From NCBI GenBank assembly GCA_043228905.1, contig JBHGNT010000010.1, positions 6,014,001-6,078,000 on the forward strand: DNA of 64,000 nucleotides, given 5' to 3'. Both the position numbers and the translations under genes were made by a program. The stretch comes from Azolla caroliniana. Lineage: Eukaryota > Polypodiophyta. Positions 44,501 through 56,200 of this stretch are shown here, piece after piece. Within the stretch, counting starts at the first letter, position 1. Every line of letters starts with the position of its first letter. The notes beneath the pieces were generated by a model. The model did not search any database and was not told where the DNA came from. It saw nothing but the letters and a program-made list of their open reading frames with translations.

Positions 44501-47500
44501 TGGCTCATCTAACACTGAGATTGAAGTGTGGCTAGATAAGGATTCTCGTGCCCATGATTTCCTCATGTTTAATATTAAACCGAGCATCGCTCGTCAATTT
44601 CAAGATACAGATGAAGAGACAACCAATGAACTATGGACATCCATCAAAAAGAGGTACCATCGAGCTAATCATGCTCAAATGATAGCTATTGAGAACCAAC
44701 TAGCTAATCTCAAGATTCATGACACTCCCAAATAACACAATTTGTTACTCTCCAAAAGGAACTAGTTTCTTTGGGAAGCAAGTCAACTGAAGTTGAGTTT
44801 GTGCATCGTCTAATGATAAAGTTGCCTGAGTCATTCTCAACATTTTGTGACACAATTTCTCTTCTTCCCAACACACTTGATATGAATACATTTCTTGGTA
44901 TGCTACAAGATAGGGCAACAAGGAAGAAAAGTGCTCAAACTTCCAATGAGACGCTTCTACATGCGACAAGTAAAGGCAAGTGGAAGCAAAATGGTAACTC
45001 CTACAACAAACCCAATTCAAGACCACCAAACAACCCAGCTTACAAGGAGCTCACTTGTCATTATTGTGGCTACAAAGGTCACATTCAGCCGGATTGTTGG
45101 AAAAAGAAAAGGAACAATGCTAAGAACTCTTCTTCTACCAAAAATCAACCTACACCGAAATCCAACTCGGCCCACTCAGCCAAAGAAACAGTTTTCCTTG
45201 GCATTGAGGAACAAACTTCACATTTGGCTGGACCAACTACCTCAACCATTGATGAGTGGTTAGTAGATAGTGGTGCTACTTCACACATGACCTATGACAA
45301 ATCCATTTTGCATGATGTGAAACCTAGCTCCTCCCAAATCTCCATTGGAGATGCCTCAAGCATTGAGGCTTCATGTGTGGGTAATGTGTTTCTTAACAAT
45401 TCTTCAAACGAAGAACCTGTCATTCTTCAAGATGTGCTACATGTGCCTCGCATCTCTGCCAACCTACTTTCAGTCTACCAAATCACTAAGCAAGGTTATG
45501 GAGTCTACTTTGATAGCTCAGTTTTGGAAGTCATTGACACCAACAACCTACAAATTGTAGCTAGTGGCACATAAGGAGGTTTATACCGCCTGAAAAGTTC
45601 CCATAGCCCCTTGTAAAAGTCCAAATCTCATCTTCTTTATCTTTTTCAAGGCTCTCATGCGTTGGTGGCACAAGAAGATTCCACGTTGTGGCATGCTAGG
45701 TTTGGTCATCTCAACTATGATTCTCTTCAAAAGCTCTCCTCTTCCCAACTAGTTGAGGGTCTTCCTATTTTCAAAACTCCCAATACCCCATGTGTTGCTT
45801 GTCTTCATGGCAAGCAACATCGAGAGCCTTTCCCTCATGAAACCACTCACCATGCAACATCTATCTTCGAGTTAGTGCACATGGATCTTTGTGGTCTCAT
45901 GCAAACCACTACTCTTGGTGGAGCACACTACTTCATGCTCATCATTGATGATTTCTCCCACAAGGTTTGGGTTTATTTTCTTGTAGAAAAATCGCAAGCC
46001 TTCACAAAAGTTCAAGAATGGGTAGCTCTCGTGGAGAACGAGACATCGAAGAAAGTTCGAAAGATCAAGTCGGACAATGGTGGAGAGTTTATCTCCCAAG
46101 CTTTCCACCATTTTTGCTCTCAACGAGGCATTGCTCGCCAAATTCTACACCCAATACTCCTCAACAAAAAGGAGTCGTGGAACGGAAGAACCGGACAGTC
46201 CAAGAGATGGCTCGTACAATGCTATCTCAATCTGATCTTCCTCTCTCATTTTGGGGTGAAGCTGTCAACACAGCAGTCTACATCATCAACTGCTGCCCAA
46301 CAAAAGCAATTGTTGGAATGACGCCTGTAGAAGCATTTACAGGGGTAAAGCCCTCAATATCTCATTTTAAAGTCTTTGGTTCTGATGCTTATGTTCACAT
46401 TTCAGATCATAAAAGGACGAAATTTGAGTCCAAAACCAAGAAATGCAAATTTCTTGGTTATAGCACACAATCTAAAGCGTACAGGTTATGGGATTTAGAG
46501 TCAAAGTCCCTAGTCATCTCTAGGGATGTTCATTTTGTGGAGTCTCAGCTGGATGATTGTAGGATTTCACCTGAGTTCATGGTTGAAATCCCAGCTCCTT
46601 CGGAATCTCCTATTTTAGACGAAGATGTCTCATCTTCAAGCCCCCCCATCTCCTTTTGTGATTTGAAGGGCTGCTCGTACTTTATAGGGGATTCTCTAAA
46701 TGCTTTTGGACATTTTCAAACTCTTTCCATGTGCACTTAGGGATACTACTTCCCCCTATTGTCCACTCTATTAGGTGTCACCAAAGTGTCGAAAAGGTAT
46801 TTCTTGAGAATCCAAGAGTTAATTTCTCCATGATTGCATGTGTTCACAAATAGTTAATGTGATGTCGTTCTCGCCACTAAGCAACAACTAGAACATTCAT
46901 GCCATCTATGATTTGGAGAAAGTTCAAGGCCATAAGGATCTATGATTTCTTGAGGATCTCAGACTTAATATCTCCATGATCCAAGACTTAATTTCACAAA
47001 TGGATAATTTGATCTCTTTCCCGTCTCTACGTAGCGTCTAGCACATTCATTCCATCTATGATTTCAAGGAACTTCAAGGCAATAAGGATCTATGGTTTGA
47101 AGTAACTTTAATAAAAAATTTGAAAATTCATCGCCCATATGCACATAACAAATAACTTTCACGCAGATTTGGGAACTTGGCAAGAATATATTCACTTAGT
47201 GCTACTACTTCTTCCATGTGCCTTCAAAGATGCTCACGAGGTACTATATCAAAAAATTTCTTGAAGTCTACAATGACAATATAAACTCTTATATCTCAAG
47301 CAACTTTCTTCCATTATTACACGAAGGGTGATAAGGTGATCGATGGTGTTATGGTGTATTTACAAGGTAGCTTGTTTAGAAGCTCTCTTACCATTTTTTT
47401 TCAGTCCATGCACTAATCTTTGATTCTGTTGGGATTAAAGTCCCTTTAGGTTTCTCCAATTAAGCTAGAAAAACGCTTCTATAGAATTTACTTTCTAATT

Positions 47501-50174
47501 TTTGTTTTACAGTCTCGTTTCAAAACTGTACAACTTCTAAAAGAATGTGTGCATTCCTACCTTTTACATATTTTTTGAAGTGTGGGTTTGTTTTAGTAAA
47601 ATAATTTCAGCTTTCTTTAATCTCTGCTATGTGTTAAACCCCATAATTGTAATTAGTTTCTATATCTCTACCTTTAGATATTTTAGAAAACTGTGATTCT
47701 ATCTTCTACTTCTTTATAGAGTCCATTATACACCCATGCCATTAGTGAGCTCACCATGATGGTTCAATAATTGTTTACATTATTTTAATATCCAGCCTTA
47801 TGTAATGGTATGATCCAATTCGTAATCTAATCGACGAGCATGTGATAATGCAAACATATCTTTTAAAGTATGTATCTTCCTTGCGTTCCATTTGAACATT
47901 CGTCTGTTATACATTGAAGATCTCTTGCCATTTGAGAGGCCAATTTCTTCAGCCCTATGCATACATCCTCAATCGTAAAGAAGGGAGGCATTTGTGAGCA
48001 CATGTATGTGCTTCCTCTTGTATTTGGACTAATCGTTGAGTAATTTCTTGTAGTCTTCTCTTCTTGAATAAGTCGTTTGTTCTCATACAAATGCTTTTGT
48101 TGCTTTTCCTTAGCTTTCACTACATCCAAACTCATAAGGCATTTTTGAGCTTCATGGTATTCCTTATGAAACCATTTTTTCTTTGAACTACATTTCTTTG
48201 CCTGGAATGCATTTTGTTTGTGCATGAGAAAATGACTTTCTTTAAAGCTTCCCATTTGCATTCTAGTGTGCCACCATGTTGTATCTTTGTATTTGTAACA
48301 TATCCTCAACCATCATGGTATACACGGGTGCTCGTTTAAGGTTTACGCTCACATATGGTTTATTATTTTCAATGGACTTCTCATACTGAAACCTTTTTAT
48401 GCATTGAGGTTAATATAGTCCTATGGTTAGAGTTTGGTTGTTAGAGCTTGAACCTAATGTAAGCATGAGATAAGGATAATATAGATAGATAGAAAAGAAA
48501 GGAGAGAGAGAAAGAAGGGTGGCAATCCACCCAACCACCCCCGAGTGAAGGGATCGAGACGGACTCGAGCCTCGATCGGCGTCCCATACCAGCGCCATGG
48601 CGTCGAGTTGTACCTGGTACTGGTGCGCTCGCTACAAGAGTTGATCACCACGAGGACAGAGTCTCGACGTAGTCAAGAGATGTCAAATGAGGGTAGCTAG
48701 GCCTCATATTTATAGCCAGGCCTAAGGCAACACTTTATCCACGTGTATAGAATACTATGGCACAATCTTACCACGGGATATTATATGGTCATGCCCATAA
48801 CATTGTGTCCGTTTACCAATATGCAATCCAAAATACCGTCAGAAAGTAGCATATAGTCAATCTCACTATTTCCTAGTGTTTTTTACATGTAAAGTCATTA
48901 GTGTTAGGCCATAAGGATATCATTTGTAAGAGTAACTTTCCAAATTGATTTGGATTTTATGTCGTCAATAGAAAAGATCGACTACACATTTGTATATCTT
49001 GTTGCATCCTTGAGATATTTGTCATCGAAGATTGTTGTGCGTGAAGTTGCCAACCTCTTGTATGAGCATTCATGTCATCAAAGACAATACCTTCCTCGTC
49101 TTTGAAATAAGCAATATCATCGTCTAAATTTGCAAAAAGTTGGTCTTTATCCAAACAAACATAAAAGTTAGAATCTTGATGAGGAATGTAGCATCCAACC
49201 ACAGAAGTGGGCATATCATTTGTGTTTCTATTTTAAGCCAAATGTCACATTTATGTAGAGAGAGAAAGAAAAAAAGAAATATTAACGTCTTTTAAGAGGC
49301 CAAAATGGCCTATAAGACCAAACAAGAGATTACATCTTAAGTGTTGTCTCGTCTTTAGGAACAAATAAAAACAATAAGTAAATAATACTCCGTAAATATA
49401 AAAGTATATAAGATAACAAGAGACGAGGGAATCTGGTTTTCAACACATGTGAGATTCTCAAGTTAGATATATTGTAGCTTTTGTCTTCGAAAGATCTCTA
49501 GCATAGGTCGATCTAGAATGGAAATGTCTCCGAAGCGAGGGAAGCACCTGCGATGGCAGGAGATAATGGCTTTTATCTGTCGATGACAAGGGTGTCGAGG
49601 TCGTGGTTCATGGGGCTGGGGCCTATGTGCAGGGCAAATTGCTATTGCCCGATCAATTGTAACCCCTTTGTTATGTCCTGGTTGGGAACCCATTTGGTAT
49701 CCCGTGATTGACTCGTAGCATTAGTAGGAGTGATGGTGCTAAAGAAAGTTGTGATTGTTCTTTGTGGATGAGCTTGTGTGGCTGTGTTCTTCAACAACTC
49801 TTCCCGATGTCTATTGAGCTCTAGCAAGAAAAGTCCTAGGCACCGTTGGTCCTCATATTCCATTGCCATGCGTAGTGGGCCAAAGCCTAGTTTAAAGAGG
49901 CAATGGAATCTCCCTCTGATTTCAGAAAAGACACTACAGTGACAAACATAGTGTTCTTCGAATTCCACTCCTTGATGACACAATTGGCAAATTCTCTCTT
50001 CTAGAGGTAGTCATGTATATCTGTCTACCTCAATCTATAACTGATGTGATGAAGTTCGCAGCTGCCCTATCACAGTACGCAGCGCATAGGATAGATGTAT
50101 GTCCATATAAGGTGTCCTGATGATGAATCCATCCTCTGATGTGTGTAAGAAGTGTCTTATAGTGGGCCATCTTT

Positions 50175-50243
<69 letters not shown>

Positions 50244-53200
50244 GAGAGACTTTTGCATCAGCCATATGCAGGACAAGGACTAAAAGCATCATCTTCCTCA
50301 ACCAGGCGAATGACCTGCATTGCTGTAAGCATTTTATTAATATTATCTAACATAATTATATATGTACGTATTCTATTACAATGTCCGATGAGATAAAACA
50401 AAATTAGGATCTGATTAGATTTTTCTGCCCGTCTCCATATTGAAACATGTAAATGCTGGTTCAAATTTGTAAATGTTTAAATTTGTATAACTTCTAAAAT
50501 CTATTGTTTTCATATGCATAATGTCCATGTTCCTTAATTTTTCATTGTTTATTTTTCTGTCTTGTTGAGTTGTGCACTACAAACTCCTGCTTTCTGAAGA
50601 GCATGTATGCATTAAACTGCACACATTGAACGAATACTAAGATTATGAAAGTGCGTAATGTTTTAGAATAGGAGTTGTGAAAATCTACAAGTTTTATGTT
50701 GGTTATTTTCTCTGATGTTTTAATTGGGTTTCAGTGATAACATTGCACTACAGAAACTAGGGTAGGTTTTAATTCTTAGTCTCTTTTAACATTCTCACAG
50801 ATTGCAAAGCTGCTTGAAAATACTGGCAATAATGAAATGGCAGTGCAGGCTCTTGTTGCAAGTGATATTGTTCCTCCTTTGCTTAAAACAATTACAGATG
50901 AGTATGTAATCTTGTACTAATTATTTTTTCTTTCATTTGGAAATAATTTCTTGCAATTAATAGAAAATTTTGATTAATGAGTTTCCTCTAGCATTTCCCA
51001 CATACGTACTTTATTTTGTACTCTTCTCTGGCCTTAATGCTCCCTTTAGCATATAGATTGTTTTTCAAAATAAAACCCTGAGTTTCTCTTGATTTCCCCA
51101 AATGTCCCTAAGTTCTTTTATTCTCTCAAATGTTGCTGGTAAACTGTTGAGTGAGGGAATGCACCATATGCTTGCTCATGTAGCACATGGAATTGCTTGA
51201 GAGGGCATGACCAAAGGCGTTTGGGAAATAACAAAAGCATATGGCATTTGGGAAATAATAAGAACATATGGCATTTGGGAAAAGAAAGAAAGTGCTTTGG
51301 CATTTTATAGTGTTTTCCTACTATTTAGTCTCATATTATGTACCTGAATAATATATTTCACCCTTGCTGTCTTTATATGTTCTATTAGTTTCTGTAATAT
51401 ATTTCTGAGTGTTGACCCATATATCAAGTGTCGGATGATGTTTGTAACTTGTTTTCTCTGTCATAGGTCATTTTACCAGCTGCAGGATAAAATATATTCT
51501 GATGAAGATATGTTTTATATTTTCAGCATGAATTCAGATTGTAGCTCATAACACTGGATGTTATTTCCAGAATTTTGGTATCAGTTCCTTATTTTCCATT
51601 TCTTTCTAGCATTGAAGTCCGATGGGTAAACACTATTGAAAGATAGATTTACCTTGTAGGCATGTGGACACTGCAGATGTTGTTTTCCCCCTTAATTTGT
51701 TGATTAGTTTGGAATAAATTTTATTGTTGTTGTGAGGGGCTAGATAATTTTGGATTTTCTCCTTGTAATCTTAATCAAGGAAAATGCATTTGTTCAAAAA
51801 AGTGAAATCCTTTGTCTGTCCTCATGGCTTAAGGTGTTTAAAGTTATATTCGTTCAAGTTGCCCTTACTATTTTACATCTTATAAATGAACAAGGTAATA
51901 TGTATTCCGTTAGATTAATGATTAAAGTCCTCCTTTAAAACCAGAATTAAAAATTAAGCAAATATAAACATGATATAGTCACAATGTCTGCTAGTGCCTC
52001 TAATTCATTGAAGGTTTTCAATTTTATAACCAAGGTTCTTCTGGTATAAAAGGTCAATGTCATTGCAGGGATGCAAGCGTTGCAAGTGGTGCAGCCCAGG
52101 CTATTCAAAAGCTTGCAGATACTACTAATGGAGTTGTAAGTATGAACAGATAAAGTTTGGAGGATTTTTGTCATATTTAGAAACGTAAAATCAGATGTGT
52201 ACTGCCATAGTTGTCTTTCCATTTTTTTCTTGCTAGTTGTGAAAATGATGGATGTATAAGCCTTTTGATCGTGCTTGTAGGATGACCAATTCTATCTTTT
52301 TCACTTTATTAGCTTCTATGAAATTATTAATGGAAAAAACCAAGGGGAACTCTCTGATAGTTCAGAGTGAAAAGGAATGATATGCGATATGAAGTGTGAG
52401 AGAGTACACCTGATAATTATGTATATTCTCTTCTATACATAGAAGGCAAAATAATATTAGTACTTATTCTACAATGAATAAATAAGTTATGAACCACCAA
52501 CAGAGATGTATGAACAAGTATGAGTTGACATGAGCTAGACACAAATACTATTTATCCAACTAGACTCTGACATGTCAAATAAAGAGGAGACAAACTGCTC
52601 TCATTCAATGTACAGAAGATCCTTTGCCATATGCCAACTTAGGCAAATGTTTTGTCGGAAGAAATAGGAAATTATCATCTGCATACACCACGACAAGCAG
52701 ATAAAGTCTGTTTATTGTTAACATAGAAACCTTGATTTCATGCTAGTTGAAAAGCACTGAAGACAAGACAATTTCATGGTCATCTTACCTGCCTCTATGT
52801 GTAATTAGAGTGGAGAGATTTTGCAGTGGATTTGGTGGCTAATTTGATGGTGAAGATGTGAACAAGAAGATGGTGCATGAGTAGTGGTAGAAATGGAACT
52901 CCTCAATTTTACACCTTAGGAAGAACAGTGTATATGAGGTCGAACTGCAAGATAATGTGAATAATGAAATTTCCAACTTGGAAGTCATAGACGATGGATG
53001 TCAAATTTAAGATTAAGGTTGACTGCCTATCTGCAGTGGGTTTAATAACATCTCATATATAGGGAAATATCACCTTGAGGTGCATATGTTTCTTGATGGT
53101 AGTAGGAAAGAAAGATATATTAATATCTTTTAAGAGACCAAAATGGCCTATAAGACCAAACAAGATATTGCATCTTAAAATATTATCTTGTCTTTAAGAA

Positions 53201-56200
53201 CAAACCAAAATAAATGCAACTAAGTAAATCTATTGCTATGAAAGAATCACATTATCTCTATTCATGTAATTTCTCTGCTGTTATTAATGTCTTCAAAAAA
53301 TCTCTAGCATAGGTTGATTGAGAACGGGAAGATCTCTGAAGTGAGGGAAGCACCCCTGATGGTGGGATATAATGGCCTTTATTTGTCAAACAACAAATTT
53401 CTGTTGCCCGATCTATTGTAACCCCTTTGCAATGTCCGGATCATGGACCCACTTGTGTATTCCTTCATTGCCTAGTAGCATGAATAGGAGTGATGAGGTG
53501 AAAGAAGGTGTTGGTTGTTCGTTGTTGAGCTTTTCCTTCAAGAACTTCTTGTGTATCTTGAATTCTAACAAGAACAGCCCCAACCACCATTGGTCCCTAT
53601 GTTGGAGGGTGGCAGCTCCAGCCCTGCACTCTCTTTCATATTTATTATCTTTGTACTACATTCTCTCTTTTCTCAGATTCTTCTCTCTCTAGAATCTGCA
53701 ACTCTTTAAATGCCTTCTCTCTCTAGAATCTGCAATGCTTTAAATGCCTTTTCTCTCTTCTACCTTTTCCAAGATATTCCTAGTTTTTTGTACCTGTTTG
53801 GTAGTACAAGAGTCACTTAACTACCAAACAGCCATTTCACCCACATTCCCCAATTTTGTATAAATAGGCTATACCAGCCTCTTTTGTATAAGTTTTCATT
53901 TTCTTTTTTGCTACTTAAAACAAGCTCTATTCCTTGGCTGTGTCTCTACTCTTTGCAACCATTTTTTCTACTGCTGTCTAACAGCCTTCTCACAGCTTGG
54001 CTGTGCCTATTTTGTTTTAAGTCTTCCGCTGCTGCTATTAACAGCTTTTCTCACATGGTATCAGAGCAGTGAGGTCTCCATATCCTCAGCCTGATTTTTT
54101 TTGCCAAAGAGCACACAGACCTATCTTCTTTTATCCCTCCCTCCCAACCCTACAGAGGAGGCTCTTCTGTTTTCTTTTCCCCTTATCTGAGCCTCACCTA
54201 GCATCTAGGGAGAAGTAGAAAGACCCTGAGTATCTACTTACAACTGCTGTAAATTGTCCAGCTGTAGCTCAAGAGGAGGATATCCATGGCCTCACATGCC
54301 ACCATTGTTTCATCAACCATTCCCCAACTCCCCAAAGAATCCATCTTGGATGGGAACAATTACTTGGATTGGGAGCTACAAATAAAGACCTTGCTACAAT
54401 ACCATCGTTTATGGAATGTAGTCAATGGTAGTGACAAGAAACCACCAGTAACTTCATCCTCTTCAACCAAATCAGTTGCTGGCTCATCTAACGCTGAGAT
54501 TGAAGCTTGGCTAGATAAGGATTCTCGTGCTCATGCTTTCCTCATGTTTAATATTAAACCGAGCATTGCTCGTCAATTTCAAGATAAAGATGACGAGACA
54601 GCCAATGAACTATGGACAGCCATCAAAAGGAGGTATCATCGAGCTAATCATGCTCAAATGATAGCTATTGAAAGCCAACTAGCAAATCTCAAGATTCATG
54701 ACACTCCCAACATCATGGATCAAATAACGGAATTTGTCACTCTCCAAAAGGAACTAGTTTCTTTGGGAAGCAAGTCCACTGAAGTTGAGTTTGTGCATCG
54801 TCTAATGATAAAGTTGCCTGAGTCATTCTCAGCCTTTTGTGACACCATTTCTCTTCTTCCCAACACACCTGACATGAATACATTTCTTGGTATGCTACAA
54901 GATAGGGCAACAAGGAAGAAAAGTGCTCAAACTTCCAATGAGACGCTTCTACATGCGACAAGTAAAGGCAAGTGGAAGCAAAATGGTAACTCTTACAACA
55001 AACCCAATCCAAGACCGCCAAACAACCCAGCTTACAAGGAGCTCACTTGTCATTATTGTGGCTACAAAGGTCACATTCAGCCAGATTGTCGGAAAAAGAA
55101 AAGGGACAATGCTAAGAACTCTTCTTCTACCAGAAATCAACCTACACCGAAATCCAACTCGGCCCACTCAGCCAAAGAAACAGTTTTCCTTGGCATTGAG
55201 GAACATACTTCACATTTGGCTGGACCAACTACTTCAACCATCGATGAGTGGTTAGTAGATAGTGGTGCCACTTCACACATGACCTATGACAAATCCATTT
55301 TGCATGATGTGAAGCCTAGCTCTTCCCAAATCTCTATAGGAGATGCCTCAAGCATTGAGGCTTCATGTGTGGGTAATGTGGTTCTTGACAATTCTTCAAG
55401 TGAAGAACCTGTCGTTCTTCAAGATGTGCTACATGTGCCTCGCATCTCTACCAACCTACTTTCGGTTTACAAAATCACCATGCAAGGTTATGGAGTCTAC
55501 TTTGATAGCTTAGTTTTGGAAGTGATTGACACCAACAACCTACAAATTGTAGCTAGTGGCACACAAGAAGGGGGTTTATATCGCCTAAAAAGCTCCCATA
55601 GCCCCTTGGAAAACTCCAAATCTCATCTTCTTCATCTTCTTCAAGGCTCTCATGCCTTGGTGGCACAAGAAGATCCCACGTTGTGGCATGCTAGGTTTGG
55701 TCATCTCAACTATGATTCTCTTCAAAAGCTCTCCTCCTCCCAACTAGTTGAGGGTCTTCCTATTTTCAAATCTCCCAATACCCCATGTATTGCTTGTCTT
55801 CATGGCAAGCAACGTCGAGAGCCTTTCCCTCATGAAGCCACTCACCGAGCAACATCTATCTTGGAGTTAGTGCACATGGATCTTTGTGGTCCCAAGAAAA
55901 CCACTACTCTTGGTGGTGCACGCTACTTCATGCTTATAATTGATGACTTCTCCCGCAAGGTTTGGGTTTATTTTCTTGTAGAAAAATCCCAAGCCCTCGC
56001 AAAATTTCAAGAATGGGTAGCTCTCGTGGAGAACGAGACATCGAAGAAAGTTCGAAAGATCAGGTCAGACAATGGTGGAGAGTTTATCTCCAAAGCTTTC
56101 GACCATTTCTGCTCTCAACGAGGCATTGCTCGCCAATTTTCTACACCCAATACTCCTCAACAAAATGGAGTCGTGGAAAGGAAGAACCGGACAGTCCAAG

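Larger units (their letters stand above)
42950..49230 (-). mobile_element. Family B LINE remnant in PSMD5 intron 3, split by Copia-1 (copy B4)
   Basis: On the - strand a LINE is readable in order across a Copia insertion. The endonuclease is [14 protein letters not shown]...[12 protein letters not shown] (49214-48957); after an LTR-like insertion comes a linker, [13 protein letters not shown] and [13 protein letters not shown] (48309-47863). RT motif A reads [15 protein letters not shown] (about 47290-47245). Beyond Copia-1 (43615-46660) a decayed motif C region reads LHTNDIIMV (about 43590-43560), followed by a C-terminal piece similar to 49620-49800 (about 43170-43030). Many stops. The stretch 46663-47230 also holds an internal duplication and little recognisable RT, so the reconstruction there is tentative. 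Confidence 0.6.

Noticed and set aside
50716-50757. Possible PSMD5 exon after GGGTTTCAG (starting TGATAACATT)
   Set aside because: In the required phase it begins with a TGA stop, and exons 4 and 5 already join in phase without it.
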